A stretch of 64,000 bases of DNA from Pannonibacter carbonis (GCF_003012935.1 NZ_PUDR01000020.1:1-64000); one strand, 5' to 3'; positions 16,453-27,298 are shown, numbered from the stretch's first letter. The notes: generated by a model from the sequence alone, not told the origin. A program made the numbers and translations.

Positions 16453-18731
16453 CCCGCCCTCGCATTTCCCCGTCTGCCGCGACCAAAAGTTCCCTTTGCC
16501 TCCAGCTTCTCACCGGACTGCTGCTCGCCCTGTTCGCCTTCCTGCTTCCCTTAGGACAGGTTCTGGCCCAGCAGGGCAAGGATGGCTCGCATCTCTCCCG
16601 CTTCCTGCTCCAGGTATCGCCTGCAACCCTTGTCGAGGGGGCAGATGCCTATGGACCTATCCGCACCGACATCCCGGTCGCACCTGTCTTGAGCGGCGGT
16701 GAAACCGTCGGCTACGCTTATGTCACCTCGGACTTCGTCGGCACGACCGGCTACTCGGGCAAGCCCATCCATGTGATGGTCGCCATCGGCACCGACGCGG
16801 TGCTGAAGGGCGTCAAACTTCTCAAACACTCCGAACCGATCGTCCTGATCGGCATCCCGGAAGCCAAGATGGTTGATCTCATCGACGGCTACCGTGGGCT
16901 GGACATTGCCCGGGAGGCCGCTGCCGGTGGGTCTGATCACGATCTGAAGATCATTTCGGGCGCAACCGTGACGGTGATGATCATCGACGACTCTGTCGTC
17001 CGGTCGAGCATCAAGGTCGCGCGGTCGCTTGGTCTTGGCGGGCTTCAGAGCACGCTGCCAGGCACCGGCCCCACATTCGAGATCAATCACGAGGCACTTG
17101 CTGCCGACGACTGGCTGACCCAGGTTGGCGATGGCACCGTGCGCCGCCTTTCGCTGGACATCGGCCAGGTCAATGACGCCTTCGCCGCCCTCCCCGACCA
17201 GCGCGCTGCCGAACGGCCGGAGGAAGGCTCCGCCGAAGACAGCTTCATCGACCTCTACGCCAGTCTCGTCAGCATCCCCGGCATTGGCGGCAAGCTGCTG
17301 GAACCGGGCGACAAGGCCAATGTCGACGGCTGGCTGAAGCCGGGCGATCATGCCCTGCTGCTCGCCGGGCGGGGCCGTTACTCCTACAAGGGCTCTGGCT
17401 ATGTCCGTGGCGGTATCTTCGACCGGGTCCAGCTGATCCAGGGCGATATCTCGGTGCGCTTCAAGGACCGCGACAACAAGCGCCTCGGCCCCCTCGCATC
17501 GGAAGGTGCGCCGGATTTCAGCGAGCGCGATGTCTTCCGCATCCCGGCTGGGTCCGGCTTCAATCCGGCCGAACCGTTCCGGATCCAGCTCCTCGTCCAG
17601 CGCAACGTTGGCCCGATCGAGAAGCTGTTCACGACCTTCGACCTTGGCTGGCAGCCCCCTGCCGCCTTTGTGACGACGGTGGCACCGGTGGTGCAACCGG
17701 TCGCCATCGCCGCTCCTTCGGATGCAAGTTCAGCCACTGACGATGAGACCGCCGCCAAGACGCAGCTGTGGCAGAGGATCTGGCGCGACAAGACGCTGGA
17801 GATCGCGGGCGTGACCATCATGCTGGCCGTGCTGACCTTCGCTTTCTTCTTCCAGACCTACCTGACCCGTTCGGCCCGCTTGACCCACTGGTTCCGCATG
17901 GGGTTCCTGACGGTGACGCTGGTGTTCCTCGGCTGGTACGCCAACGCCCAGCTGTCGGTGGTCAACCTCTTCGCGCTGGCGGCGTCGGTCAAGAGCGGCT
18001 TCACCTGGGACGCATTCCTGCTCGACCCGCTGACCTTCATCCTGTGGTTCTCAGTGGCGGCCGCGCTGATCTTCTGGGGACGTGGCGCCTACTGCGGCTG
18101 GCTCTGCCCCTTTGGTGCCCTGCAGGAGCTGACCAACAGGATCGCCCGCGTGTTCCGCGTGCCGCAGATCACCCTGCCCTGGGGCCTGCACGAACGGCTG
18201 TGGGCGCTGAAGTACATCATCTTCCTCGGCCTTTTCGGTGTCTCTCTGGCCTCGATGGACCAGGCCGAACATCTGGCCGAAGTCGAACCGTTCAAGACCG
18301 CAATCGTCCTGAAGTTCGCCCGTGCCTGGCCGTTCCTGCTCTATGTCGGAACGCTCCTCACCATCGGGCTCTTCGTCGAGCGCTTCTACTGCCGCTATCT
18401 CTGCCCGCTGGGCGCAGCCCTCGCCATTCCGGCCCGGATCCGGATGTTCGACTGGCTCAAGCGCTACCACGAGTGCGGCAACCCCTGTCAGACCTGCGCC
18501 AACACATGCCCGGTGCAGGCCATTCATCCGACTGGCGAAATCAACCCCAATGAATGCGTCAACTGCATGAATTGCCAGGTTCTCTACCAGTCCGAAACGA
18601 GATGTCCCGTCGTCATGCGCAAGCTGAAACGGCGGGCGGCGGCCGGAACGGGCGAACGCCCTGCGCCGACCGAGGGCCACAAGCCCGTAATCAACACACC
18701 AAGCCTGCAAAAAGGACAAGCACATGTCTGA
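16449..18731 (+). CDS. nosR: NosR: FMN/Fe-S membrane protein for N2O reductase
   Basis: A 760-aa polytopic flavoprotein required for NosZ transcription, maturation and electron supply. After the signal segment ([17 protein letters not shown]) comes a periplasmic FMN-binding domain with the flavinylation motif SGATVTVM (the Thr carries FMN). Several membrane spans follow, with two CxxxCP motifs ([20 protein letters not shown]), and a cytoplasmic tail with two 4Fe-4S motifs ([13 protein letters not shown] and CVNCMNCQ). The start at 16449 overlaps nosC, and the end overlaps nosZ by 8 bp. Confidence 0.96.
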   Translation: MTRPRISPSAATKSSLCLQLLTGLLLALFAFLLPLGQVLAQQGKDGSHLSRFLLQVSPATLVEGADAYGPIRTDIPVAPVLSGGETVGYAYVTSDFVGTTGYSGKPIHVMVAIGTDAVLKGVKLLKHSEPIVLIGIPEAKMVDLIDGYRGLDIAREAAAGGSDHDLKIISGATVTVMIIDDSVVRSSIKVARSLGLGGLQSTLPGTGPTFEINHEALAADDWLTQVGDGTVRRLSLDIGQVNDAFAALPDQRAAERPEEGSAEDSFIDLYASLVSIPGIGGKLLEPGDKANVDGWLKPGDHALLLAGRGRYSYKGSGYVRGGIFDRVQLIQGDISVRFKDRDNKRLGPLASEGAPDFSERDVFRIPAGSGFNPAEPFRIQLLVQRNVGPIEKLFTTFDLGWQPPAAFVTTVAPVVQPVAIAAPSDASSATDDETAAKTQLWQRIWRDKTLEIAGVTIMLAVLTFAFFFQTYLTRSARLTHWFRMGFLTVTLVFLGWYANAQLSVVNLFALAASVKSGFTWDAFLLDPLTFILWFSVAAALIFWGRGAYCGWLCPFGALQELTNRIARVFRVPQITLPWGLHERLWALKYIIFLGLFGVSLASMDQAEHLAEVEPFKTAIVLKFARAWPFLLYVGTLLTIGLFVERFYCRYLCPLGAALAIPARIRMFDWLKRYHECGNPCQTCANTCPVQAIHPTGEINPNECVNCMNCQVLYQSETRCPVVMRKLKRRAAAGTGERPAPTEGHKPVINTPSLQKGQAHV

Positions 18732-20676
18732 TACGAACGAACCGCGCGGCCTCACACGCCGCCAGATGATGGGCGCGACCGCCGCCGGCGGCGCTGCCCT
18801 TGGATCGGTGGCTGTTGGCGGCATCACCCTGACCGCTGGCACCACCGGCGCCCTCGTCGGCAGCACCAGCGAGACCCGGGCAGCCACAACTTCGTCCAAC
18901 GCCTCCGGCCATGTCGCGCCGGGCGAACTCGACGAATATTACGGCTTCTGGTCCTCGGGCCAGACGGGCGAACTGCGCATTCTCGGCGTGCCGTCCATGC
19001 GTGAGCTGATCCGCGTGCCGGTGTTCAACCGCTGCTCGGCCACCGGCTGGGGCCAGACGAACGAGTCTCTCAAGGTCCTGACCGAGAACATGACCGAGAA
19101 GACGAAGAAGTTCCTCGCCGCCAACGGCAAGAAAATCCATGACAACGGCGACCTGCACCACGTGCACATGTCCTTCACTGAAGGAAAGTACGATGGCCGC
19201 TTCCTGTTCATGAACGACAAGGCCAACACCCGCGTGGCCCGCGTGCGCTGCGACGTGATGCGCTGCGACAAGATCATCGAGATCCCGAACGCCAAGGCAA
19301 TCCATGGGATGCGTCCGCAAAAATGGCCCCGCACAAACTACATCTTCGCCAATGGTGAAGACGAAGGCCCGATGGTCAACGACGGCACGATCCTCGATGA
19401 TCCGAGCCAGTACACGAACTTCTACACCGCCATCAATGCGGACGACATGACCATCGCCTGGCAGGTCATGGTCACAGGCAACCTCGACAACACCGATGCC
19501 GACTATGACGGCAAATATGCGTTCTCGACGTCCTATAACTCGGAGATGGGCACGAACCTCGCCGAGATGACCGCGACCGACCGGGACCATGTGGTGGTGT
19601 TCAACATCGCCGAAATCGAGAAGGGCATCGCTGCGGGCGACTTTATCGAGCTGAACGGCGTGAAGGTCGTGGATGGCCGCAAGGGCAAGAACAAGAAGTA
19701 CACCCGCTACATCCCGATCCCGAACAATCCGCACGGCTGCAACATGGCCCCGGACAAGATCCACCTGTGCATCGGCGGCAAATTGTCTCCGACGGTCTCC
19801 GTGATCGACGTGCGCAAGCTGGATGCCCTGTTCGAGACCGATGCAGATCCGCGCTCGGCGGTCGTGGCAGAACCGGAGTTGGGTCTCGGGCCGCTTCACA
19901 CCGCCTTCGACGGCAAGGGCAACGCCTATACGACGCTGTTCCTCGACAGCCAGGTGGTGTTCTGGAACATCGAAAAGGCTGTGCGCGCCTATGCGGGCGA
20001 GAAAGTCGATCCGATCATCTCCAAGACGGACGTGCACTACCAGCCGGGCCACAACTCCACCACGATGGGCGAAACCCTCGACGCCGACGGCAAGTACTTC
20101 ATGTCGATGAACAAGTTCTCCAAGGACCGCTACATCAACGTGGGGCCGCTGAAGCCGGAGAATGAGCAGCTGTTTTCCATCGACGGCAACAAGCTGACCC
20201 TTCTGCATGACGGACCGACCTTTGCCGAACCGCATGACTCAATCGTTGTTCATCGCTCCGTGATGAACCCCGTGCATGTATGGGACCGCAATGACCCGTT
20301 CTGGGAGGACGCCCGCAAGCAGGCAGCCGCCGATGGCATCGAGCTCGACTATGCCGCCGATGTCATCCGCGACGGCAACAAGGTGCGCGTCTACATGCAC
20401 TCGGTTGCCCCGTCCTTCAGCCTTGAGACCTTCACCGTCAAGGAAGGCGACGAGGTCACAGTCTATGTCACCAACATGGATGATATCGAGGACCTGACGC
20501 ACGGCTTCTGCATGGGCGACCATGGCGTTGCCATGGAAGTTGCACCCCAGGCAACCGCCTCTGTGACTTTCATCGCCGCCAAGCCGGGGGTGTACTGGTA
20601 CTACTGCCAGTGGTTCTGCCATGCGCTGCATATGGAAATGCGCGGCCGCATGTTCGTCGAGCCGAAGGAAGCCTGA
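18724..20676 (+). CDS. nosZ: Nitrous oxide reductase NosZ (clade I)
   Basis: A 650-aa periplasmic enzyme that reduces N2O to N2. The Tat signal is visible ([13 protein letters not shown]), which places it in clade I. The seven-bladed propeller with the CuZ histidines fills the middle (for example DLHHVHM and [10 protein letters not shown]). The C-terminal cupredoxin domain ends with the CuA motif [12 protein letters not shown]. It follows nosR with overlap and precedes nosD by 1 bp. Electrons probably come through pseudoazurin (59019) or a cytochrome c. Confidence 0.98.
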   Translation: MSDTNEPRGLTRRQMMGATAAGGAALGSVAVGGITLTAGTTGALVGSTSETRAATTSSNASGHVAPGELDEYYGFWSSGQTGELRILGVPSMRELIRVPVFNRCSATGWGQTNESLKVLTENMTEKTKKFLAANGKKIHDNGDLHHVHMSFTEGKYDGRFLFMNDKANTRVARVRCDVMRCDKIIEIPNAKAIHGMRPQKWPRTNYIFANGEDEGPMVNDGTILDDPSQYTNFYTAINADDMTIAWQVMVTGNLDNTDADYDGKYAFSTSYNSEMGTNLAEMTATDRDHVVVFNIAEIEKGIAAGDFIELNGVKVVDGRKGKNKKYTRYIPIPNNPHGCNMAPDKIHLCIGGKLSPTVSVIDVRKLDALFETDADPRSAVVAEPELGLGPLHTAFDGKGNAYTTLFLDSQVVFWNIEKAVRAYAGEKVDPIISKTDVHYQPGHNSTTMGETLDADGKYFMSMNKFSKDRYINVGPLKPENEQLFSIDGNKLTLLHDGPTFAEPHDSIVVHRSVMNPVHVWDRNDPFWEDARKQAAADGIELDYAADVIRDGNKVRVYMHSVAPSFSLETFTVKEGDEVTVYVTNMDDIEDLTHGFCMGDHGVAMEVAPQATASVTFIAAKPGVYWYYCQWFCHALHMEMRGRMFVEPKEA

Positions 20677-20677
20677 T

Positions 20678-22021
20678 ATGCAGCGCGTCCCGGCACTCCT
20701 CCTGCTGGCGTTTTGTCTTGCTGCGGCAACGCCGGCAGCAGCAGCAACGCTGCAGGTTGCGCCCGTGCCGGGCGCGCTGGCAACAGCCATCGCCGGGGCC
20801 AGCCCCGGCGATGTTCTCGTGCTGCAGGCCGGTGACCATCCCGGCCCGATCACCCTTGCCTTCCCGCTCACTCTTGAAGGCCAGCCCGGCGCAAGGCTGA
20901 CCGGCGGCGGCACAGGCAACACGGTGACCATCACCGGGCCTGGCGTGACCGTCAGGGGCCTTTTCATCAGTGGTTCTGGCGATGATGCGACCGAGATCAG
21001 CAGCGGCGTCTTTGTCAGTTCCACGGCCACCGCAGCCCGCATCGAGAACAATCATCTCAGCGCCAATCTGCATGGCATCACCCTGCACGGGGCGAAGGAC
21101 AGTCTTGTCACCGGCAACCGGATCGAGGGCCGCCAGGGCGGACGGGTGAACGACCGCGGAAATGGCATCTATGTGTGGAATGCCCCCGGCACGGTGGTGG
21201 AAGGCAACGACATCCGCTGGGGCCGGGACGGCATCTTCGCCAACGCCTCCAAGCGCAACGTGTTTCACAACAATCGCATGAGCGACCTGCGTTTCGCCGT
21301 TCACTACATGTACACCAACGACAGCGAGATCTCCGGCAATGTGTCGATCGGCAACACGCTCGGCTTCGCGCTGATGTTTTCCAACAAGATCAAGGTAACC
21401 GGCAACATGTCACTGGGCGACCGGCGGCATGGGCTGATGCTCAATTACGCCAACAACGCCGTCGTGACCGGAAATCTTGTGAGGGGCGGCCTGACCGAGA
21501 AATGCACCTTCATCTACAATGCGCACAAGAACCTGATTTCCGGCAATCGCTTTGAGGGCTGCCAGATTGGCGTACATTTCACCGCCGGATCCGAGCGCAA
21601 CAACATTTCCGGCAATGCCTTCGTCGCCAACCAGAACCAGGTCAAATATGTCGGCACCCGCCATGTCGAATGGAGCGACGGCGGGCGCGGCAACTATTGG
21701 TCGGACCACGCCGCCTTTGACCTGAACGGCGATGGCATCGCCGACAGCCCGTTCCGGCCCAACGACCTGATGGACCACATCCTGTGGTCCCAGCCTGCCG
21801 CCAAGCTGCTGCTGGGCTCGCCCGCCGTGCAGCTGGTGCGCTGGAGCCAGGAATCCTTCCCCGCCATCCTGCCAGGCGGCGTTACCGACAGCGCGCCCCT
21901 GACGCGCGCCCTTTCCATTTCCGTTTCCCCTGAGCTGGCAGCGCTTGAGCAGCGCGCCCTCGCGGAGGCCCGCAACCGGACCGAGACCGATGAAGATCCT
22001 GATACTCTCACAACTCACTAA
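20678..22021 (+). CDS. nosD: NosD: periplasmic copper-site maturation factor
   Basis: A 447-aa protein with a Sec signal peptide (PALLLLAFCLAAATPAAAA) followed by a right-handed beta-helix of CASH/NosD repeats (runs such as GNRIEG, NNRMSDL, GNVSIG, GNMSLG, GNLVRG, GNRFEG). It works with NosF and NosY to mature the CuZ cluster of NosZ. The ATG at 20678 follows the nosZ stop directly. The 3' end overlaps the start of nosF by 32 bp. Confidence 0.95.
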   Translation: MQRVPALLLLAFCLAAATPAAAATLQVAPVPGALATAIAGASPGDVLVLQAGDHPGPITLAFPLTLEGQPGARLTGGGTGNTVTITGPGVTVRGLFISGSGDDATEISSGVFVSSTATAARIENNHLSANLHGITLHGAKDSLVTGNRIEGRQGGRVNDRGNGIYVWNAPGTVVEGNDIRWGRDGIFANASKRNVFHNNRMSDLRFAVHYMYTNDSEISGNVSIGNTLGFALMFSNKIKVTGNMSLGDRRHGLMLNYANNAVVTGNLVRGGLTEKCTFIYNAHKNLISGNRFEGCQIGVHFTAGSERNNISGNAFVANQNQVKYVGTRHVEWSDGGRGNYWSDHAAFDLNGDGIADSPFRPNDLMDHILWSQPAAKLLLGSPAVQLVRWSQESFPAILPGGVTDSAPLTRALSISVSPELAALEQRALAEARNRTETDEDPDTLTTH

Positions 22022-22883
22022 GCTGTTCGGACCGTTGCGGGCGCTCGACGCGGTCGACCTCGAGGTCGCTGCCGGGGAACGTGTGGCCTTGCTCGGTCAT
22101 AACGGTGCCGGCAAGTCCACCCTGATGAAGATCGTGCTCGGGATTCTGGACGGAAACGGTGGAACGGTCCAGGTCGCCGGTCACCGCCCAGGCGAGCGCG
22201 TCGCCCGCGAGATGACGGCCTATCTCCCCGAGAACGTTGCCTTCCATCCGGCCCTGACCGGCCGCGAACAGATCCGCCTCTATTTGCGCCTGAAGGGTGA
22301 ACCCGCTGCAAAGGCTGCGGAACTTCTGGAGCGGGTCGGCCTGACGGCTGCGATGGACAGGCGCATCGGCACCTACTCGAAAGGCATGCGCCAGCGCGTC
22401 GGGCTCGCCCAGGCGCTGATCGGACGGCCGAAGCTGATGGTGCTGGACGAACCGACCAGCGGGCTCGATCCGGTGTCCCGGCATGACTTCTACACCGTGC
22501 TCGATGACCTTGCCCGCGAAGGCACCGCCATCCTTCACTCCTCGCACGCCCTGACCGAGGTCGAGGCCCGCACCGACCGGATCGCCATCCTGTCGCGTGG
22601 ACGGCTGGTGGCCAACGACACGCTGGCCGCCCTGCGCCAGGCGGCACAACTGCCGATCCAGATCCATCTTGTCGCCCGGCACGGCGAAGCGGATGCGGTG
22701 GCAGCGCAGCTCGGCGGAACCCGGAGGAACGGAAGCCGGGTGGAGCTGACCTGCCAGCCTGCAGCCAAGCTTGCAAGTCTCAGCGCCATAACCGGGCTCG
22801 GCAGCGCGATCGAGGATGTCGACGTGATCCCGCCGAGCCTTGAGGCCCTTTACACCTTCTACAGCCAGGGGAGCGCGCAATGA
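21990..22883 (+). CDS. nosF: NosF: ABC transporter ATPase
   Basis: A 297-aa ATP-binding subunit: Walker A GHNGAGKST, signature YSKGMRQRVG (degenerate LSGGQ), Walker B LMVLDEPTSGLD, and the switch His in SSHALTEVE. With NosY it forms the membrane complex that delivers sulfur or copper for the NosZ cluster through NosD. The start MKILILSQL lies inside the end of nosD, and the stop overlaps nosY (ATGA), so the genes are translationally coupled. Confidence 0.95.
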   Translation: MKILILSQLTKLFGPLRALDAVDLEVAAGERVALLGHNGAGKSTLMKIVLGILDGNGGTVQVAGHRPGERVAREMTAYLPENVAFHPALTGREQIRLYLRLKGEPAAKAAELLERVGLTAAMDRRIGTYSKGMRQRVGLAQALIGRPKLMVLDEPTSGLDPVSRHDFYTVLDDLAREGTAILHSSHALTEVEARTDRIAILSRGRLVANDTLAALRQAAQLPIQIHLVARHGEADAVAAQLGGTRRNGSRVELTCQPAAKLASLSAITGLGSAIEDVDVIPPSLEALYTFYSQGSAQ

Positions 22884-23701
22884 GCCGCCTTCTCGCCGCT
22901 GCGGCGGCTGAATTCCGCATTGCCCTGCGCAACCGCTGGGTTGCCATCGCCATCACCATGATGGTGCTTTTCGCAGCGGTCCTGTCAGCTGCCGGTACCG
23001 CACCGACTGGGGACCTCGGCGTTGATCGCCTCACGATCACCGTCGCCAGCCTCACCTCGCTCGGGGTCTATCTGGTGCCGCTGATCGCGCTGCTGATGTC
23101 CTTTGATGCCATTGCCGGCGAACAGGAGCGCGGCACGCTGGCGCTGGTGCTGACCTATCCGGTGCAGCGCTGGCAGCTCGTGGCGGCCAAGTTCCTTGCC
23201 CACCTCGCCATCCTGGCGCTGGCGGTTGTTTGCGGCTACGGCGTTGCCACCATCGCAGCCTTTGCCGTTGATCCACGCTCCCTCGCCGGCCTTGCCGCCC
23301 TGTTTCGCCTCACATGGACGTCGTTGCTGCTGGGGGCAGCCTTCCTCGGCCTTGGCTATACCGTCTCAGCCTTGTCCCGGCGCTCAGGCACCGCTGCAGC
23401 TCTGGTGATTGCCTTGTGGCTGGTGATGATCGTGCTGTTCGATCTGGCGCTGCTGGCCGGCGTCGTTGCAGACAATGGCGGCGTATTCACCACCAGGATT
23501 TTCCCGCTGGCGCTGCTGGCCAATCCGGCCGACGCCTTCCGCCTGTTCAACCTCGCTGCATCGGAGGCAACGTCTGCTGCGGCAGGGATCGGCGGGGCTG
23601 CCAATGCCATTCCCCCGCTGCAGGCACTGCTGTCGCTCACGCTGTGGGCCATTGCAGCCTTCCTCGCGGCCATCGCCGCCTTCCGGAGGGTACAGTCATG
23701 A
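22880..23701 (+). CDS. nosY: NosY: ABC transporter membrane subunit
   Basis: A 273-aa protein with about six membrane spans of the ABC-2 type (for example WVAIAITMMVLFAAVLS and LVIALWLVMIVLFDLAL) and the cytoplasmic EQERGTLALVLTYPVQRWQLVAAK segment typical of NosY-like permeases. It is the partner of NosF in NosZ maturation. Its start overlaps nosF by 4 bp and its stop overlaps nosL by 4 bp. Confidence 0.94.
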   Translation: MSRLLAAAAAEFRIALRNRWVAIAITMMVLFAAVLSAAGTAPTGDLGVDRLTITVASLTSLGVYLVPLIALLMSFDAIAGEQERGTLALVLTYPVQRWQLVAAKFLAHLAILALAVVCGYGVATIAAFAVDPRSLAGLAALFRLTWTSLLLGAAFLGLGYTVSALSRRSGTAAALVIALWLVMIVLFDLALLAGVVADNGGVFTTRIFPLALLANPADAFRLFNLAASEATSAAAGIGGAANAIPPLQALLSLTLWAIAAFLAAIAAFRRVQS

Positions 23702-24267
23702 TTGCGCGTATCAGATGGCCACTTGTTGCCCTGCTGCCGCTGGCCCTGCTCTTATCCGCCTGCCAGCCGGAGGCCGCCAAGGACCTCCCCCCGCCCGTGG
23801 CGATGACCGAAACGGCTCTGGGGCACTACTGCCAGATGAACCTGCTGGAACACCCTGGCCCAAAGGCCCAGGTCCATCTTGAGGGCATGGACGGCCGCCC
23901 CCTGTTCTTCAGCCAGGTGCGCGATGCCATCGCATACCAGCGCCTGCCCGAGCAGAGCCACGGCATCCGCGCGGTCTATGTCAGCGACATGGCCAAGGCC
24001 CCAAGCTGGGACAATCCGGGCGCCGAAAACTGGATCGCAGCCGAGACTGCCATCTATGTCGTCGGCGCAAAGCTTGCCGGCGGCATGGGGGCGCCGGAGC
24101 TTGTACCCTTTTCCAGCCGGGAGAGCGCTGCCGCTTTCGCCGAGAAACATGGTGGCAGCGTGATCGATCTGGCCGCCATCCCGGACGCTGATGTCCTTGC
24201 CCCTGTCGAATTTGCAACCGATGCGGACGGCAATTTCCTGCCGCCCGAAAACGCCAAACAACATTGA
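23698..24267 (+). CDS. nosL: NosL: periplasmic copper lipoprotein
   Basis: A 189-aa lipoprotein. The signal ends in the lipobox LLLSAC, and the mature part carries the copper-binding region (ALGHYCQMNLLEHPGPKAQ) typical of NosL, with further DMAKAPSW and SSRESAAAFA segments. It delivers Cu(I) for NosZ. The ATG at 23698 overlaps the nosY stop. Confidence 0.94.
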   Translation: MIARIRWPLVALLPLALLLSACQPEAAKDLPPPVAMTETALGHYCQMNLLEHPGPKAQVHLEGMDGRPLFFSQVRDAIAYQRLPEQSHGIRAVYVSDMAKAPSWDNPGAENWIAAETAIYVVGAKLAGGMGAPELVPFSSRESAAAFAEKHGGSVIDLAAIPDADVLAPVEFATDADGNFLPPENAKQH

Positions 24268-24278
24268 GGGAGGCGACC

Positions 24279-25214
24279 ATGCCGCATCTCACCCGTCGCC
24301 GTTTCCTGACGATTTCCGCCGCCGCCGGCCTGTGCGGGCTCGCAACCTCCCTGCCCGGATCAGTCGCCGCAGCAGCGGACAGCCTGACCACATGGCGCGG
24401 CACCGCGCTGGGAGCTGAAACGCGGATTACCTTCGCCCATCCACAGGGCGACCGCCTGATGCGCAGCGTCCGCGCGGAACTGGAACGGCTGGAGGCGATC
24501 TTCAGCCTGTACCGCACCGACAGCGCCCTCGCCCGCCTCAACCGCGATGGCCAGCTCTCCGCCCCGCCGCAGGAACTGGTCGACTGCCTCGGCATTGCTG
24601 GCGCCATCCACAGGGCAACGGAAGGCGCCTTCGACCTGACCATCCAGCCACTTTGGGCCACCTATGCCGCCGCCCATGCCAGCGGACGCAAGCCTTCGGA
24701 TGATGACATCGCCACAGCGCTACAGCGTGTGGGATGGTCTGGCGTCGATATCGACACACAGGTCATCCGGCTCAACAGGTCCGGCGCGGCCTTGACGCTG
24801 AATGGCATTGCACAAGGCTATATCGCCGACCGGATCGCGGCGCTGCTGCAGTCAGAAGGCCTCACGGAGGTGATGATCAACACCGGTGAGCTGCGCGCGC
24901 TCGGTGGCCAGCCCGGCGGGCGTGACTGGGACGTGACGCTGGCGGGCAACCGGGGCAGCACGCGCCTGCGCGATCTCGCACTCGCCACATCCGCCCCGCT
25001 CGGCACCGCCTTTGATCAGGGCGGCACAACCGGCCATATCCTCGATCCGCGCACCGGGCGCCCGGCGGCGGCGGGTTGGACACAGGTAAGCGTGACAGCG
25101 CCGTCTGCCGCCGTCGCCGATGGCCTGTCGACCGCCTTCTGCCTGATGTCCCGCACTGCCATAGAAACGGCACTCACATGGGTCACAGGCGCACGGATTG
25201 TTGATCTGGCCTGA
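24279..25214 (+). CDS. nosX: NosX: FAD:protein FMN transferase (ApbE family)
   Basis: A 311-aa exported protein with a Tat signal (TRRRFLTISAAAG). ApbE signatures are TAL..ETRITF near the start, NGIAQGYIADRI, INTGELRALG and the DPRTGRPAA motif. It attaches FMN to the Thr of NosR. The ATG at 24279 with GAGGGAGG upstream is preferred over an in-frame TTG at 24264. It is the last nos gene and is convergent with the DUF2478 gene. Confidence 0.94.
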   Translation: MPHLTRRRFLTISAAAGLCGLATSLPGSVAAAADSLTTWRGTALGAETRITFAHPQGDRLMRSVRAELERLEAIFSLYRTDSALARLNRDGQLSAPPQELVDCLGIAGAIHRATEGAFDLTIQPLWATYAAAHASGRKPSDDDIATALQRVGWSGVDIDTQVIRLNRSGAALTLNGIAQGYIADRIAALLQSEGLTEVMINTGELRALGGQPGGRDWDVTLAGNRGSTRLRDLALATSAPLGTAFDQGGTTGHILDPRTGRPAAAGWTQVSVTAPSAAVADGLSTAFCLMSRTAIETALTWVTGARIVDLA

Positions 25215-25234
25215 TGCCTGGGTGTCAACCCGGA

Positions 25235-25780
25235 TCAGGCTGGCACCCTTGCGGGTCTGGCGCAGGTTTCGGACTTGGCCTCAACGACCCATCCGACAAC
25301 TGCTGCCACGTCGCACGGCAAGCGGATGGCTTCGTCTGCCGCAAAAGCCTGCAGCCCGGGCAGATTGAGCCCGTTGACGCCAACGACCACGGGAATGCCG
25401 TCACCAAGACTGCTGGCAATGAGATCGCGGAACCCGCGACCTTCCGCCTCCTGCTTGCCGAACTTGTTGAGCAGGAACGCATCAGCCGGCTGGTCCGCAC
25501 GGGCGTTCACGGCCATGACGGCATCCTCAAGCGCAGAGGGATCCAGCCGGCAACCGCGCGACTGGCGACCGAGCTGTTGCGAAATGCAGAGCCTCGGCCC
25601 GTCAGGCAACACCAGCAGCTCGGTTTCGCATGGATGCCCCGTATCGGGAGCGGCCGGTGGCAGCGCGACCGTGCCGGCAAGGCGCAGCCCACGCGCCTGC
25701 AGCGCTTCGGCCACCGCCAGCAACACCGGATCGGCAGCGCCGGTTTCCTCGGCAAGGAGATAGGCAAACGGTATAGGCAT
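25235..25780 (-). CDS. DUF2478 family protein
   Basis: A 181-aa protein with the features of the DUF2478 family, which has a nucleotide-binding-like fold and is often next to molybdenum transport or nitrate reductase genes: PFAYLLAEETGAADPVLLAVAEALQARGLRLAG at the start and ADAFLLNKFGKQEAEGRGFRDLI in the middle. The ATG at 25780 has GAGGA 7 nt upstream. It is the last gene of the nar run, 10 bp after the carbonic anhydrase gene. A molybdenum-cofactor role is inferred from context only. Confidence 0.75.
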   Translation of the reverse strand: MPIPFAYLLAEETGAADPVLLAVAEALQARGLRLAGTVALPPAAPDTGHPCETELLVLPDGPRLCISQQLGRQSRGCRLDPSALEDAVMAVNARADQPADAFLLNKFGKQEAEGRGFRDLIASSLGDGIPVVVGVNGLNLPGLQAFAADEAIRLPCDVAAVVGWVVEAKSETCARPARVPA

Positions 25781-25790
25781 CTGCATGTCC

Positions 25791-26498
25791 TCAAACCCTG
25801 GCAACCGGGACCGCTGACTGCGGCCGGGCGATGGAACAGTTCAGGTTGCGCAATAGACCATCCTTGAGACCGTAGATGAGGCCATGGATGGCGATGTCCT
25901 CGCCCCTGCCCCAGGCCCGCTGCAGGATCGGCGTTTCAGCGACCCTGCGGACGCCTTCTATGATATTGTATTCCGCCAGACGGTCGCGCCGGGCCTCAAG
26001 ATCGCAAGCCCCTGCCAGATCCAGCGCATGCTGACGCTCCAGCCGGCGGATCGGCTCCAGCCAGTGATCGGCAAGTCCATGCGGCAGGTCCTCTGTCGCC
26101 GCCCTGACCCCGCCGCAGCCATAGTGGCCGCAGATGATGATCTGGCGGATCGACAGCGCCTCGACGGCAAACTCCAGCGTCGCAAGCAGGTTCATGTCCG
26201 ATGAATGCACCACATTGGCCACATTGCGGTGGACGAACACCTCTCCCGGATCAAGACCGGCCACCACATTGGCGGGCACCCGGCTGTCGGAACAGCCGAT
26301 CCAGAAGAACTCCGGCGCCTGATGGCCGGCCAGTCTTGCAAAATAGCCCGGTTCCGCCTCGCGACGCTGATCCGACCAGGTCCGGTTGCGCTCCATCAGC
26401 GCCTCGAGCGGCGTCGATCCGGGGACGCTTGTCCCGGCGCAACAGGAACACCCGGCCGCATGACGCGAAAGACCTGACGGGGGCGTTACCTGACCCAT
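25791..26498 (-). CDS. Beta-class carbonic anhydrase
   Basis: A 235-aa enzyme with the beta-class zinc motifs: CSDSRVPAN (Cys, Asp, Arg) and GHYGCGG (His and Cys two apart), plus VHRNVANVV. It interconverts CO2 and bicarbonate. The N-terminal 40 residues include an unusual CSCC and look like an extension. The ATG overlaps the stop of the parvulin gene. Its place inside a nitrate reductase operon suggests a role in pH or bicarbonate supply during denitrification, which is inference. Confidence 0.92.
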   Translation of the reverse strand: MGQVTPPSGLSRHAAGCSCCAGTSVPGSTPLEALMERNRTWSDQRREAEPGYFARLAGHQAPEFFWIGCSDSRVPANVVAGLDPGEVFVHRNVANVVHSSDMNLLATLEFAVEALSIRQIIICGHYGCGGVRAATEDLPHGLADHWLEPIRRLERQHALDLAGACDLEARRDRLAEYNIIEGVRRVAETPILQRAWGRGEDIAIHGLIYGLKDGLLRNLNCSIARPQSAVPVARV

Positions 26499-27295
26499 CA
26501 CACGCCCTCCATGTCGATGCCCTCGATCCGCGCTGCAGCTACCAGACCGGCAACAAAGGCGCGCGAGGCTCTCGCCCAGGCTGCCCGTTCCAGCGCCTCG
26601 CCGATGCTGGCCTTGACGCTGTCAAACGGCAGCACCTGGCCAGGCGCATGCGCGTGGACCTTGATGATGTGAAACCCGAAGCGGGTGCGAACCGGCGACG
26701 CCGTCATCGCGCCCTCGCCCAGACGCTCCAGCGCCGCCTCGAACTCCGGCACCATCTGCCCGCTCACGATCTGTCCAAGCGCGCCGCCCGCGTCTTTCGA
26801 GCCGCAGTCGCTCTCTGCCCGCGCCAGCTCGGCAAAGGCAGAGGGATCACGCTCGAGCAGCCCGAGGATCCGGTTGGCCCGGTCCTCCGCCTTGGCCATG
26901 GCCGGCAGATCGGCAGGGTTGGCCGCGCACAGGATATGAGCGGCATCCCAGAGCGAGGGCGAACGGTAACGGCCCGGATGAGCCTGCCACTCCGCCTGCA
27001 CCATTTCTGGCGATGGCGGCGTCACGATGAGGGCTTCATCGAGAAGGTCGCGGATCAGCGCCTCTTCCGCCGTTTCCAGCCGGACATCGTCCAGCCGTTC
27101 GGGCGTTGCGGTCAGGCCGCGGCGTTCCGCCTCCGCCAGCAGCAGCTGGCGGATGACAAGGGCACGGGCTGCGGCGCGCCAGGCGTCGCCCGGACGGCCG
27201 GCCGTCGCGGGATGGTTCTGCGCCTCGGCGGCAATACGGCTTGCCGGAATTTCGGCTCCGTCAACGAAGATGTGGGAAGCGGCAACACCGGACAT
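26498..27295 (-). CDS. Parvulin-type peptidyl-prolyl isomerase in the nar operon
   Basis: A 265-aa protein with an N-terminal helical SurA/NifM-like part and a C-terminal PpiC rotamase domain (AAHILCA, FAELARAESDCGSKDAGGALG, MVPEFEAAL, VRTRFGFHIIKV). No signal peptide is visible, so it is probably cytoplasmic and may help fold NarGH. Parvulins at this place after narI are common in nar operons. The start follows narI by 3 bp. Confidence 0.88.
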   Translation of the reverse strand: MSGVAASHIFVDGAEIPASRIAAEAQNHPATAGRPGDAWRAAARALVIRQLLLAEAERRGLTATPERLDDVRLETAEEALIRDLLDEALIVTPPSPEMVQAEWQAHPGRYRSPSLWDAAHILCAANPADLPAMAKAEDRANRILGLLERDPSAFAELARAESDCGSKDAGGALGQIVSGQMVPEFEAALERLGEGAMTASPVRTRFGFHIIKVHAHAPGQVLPFDSVKASIGEALERAAWARASRAFVAGLVAAARIEGIDMEGV

Positions 27296-27298
27296 CGG

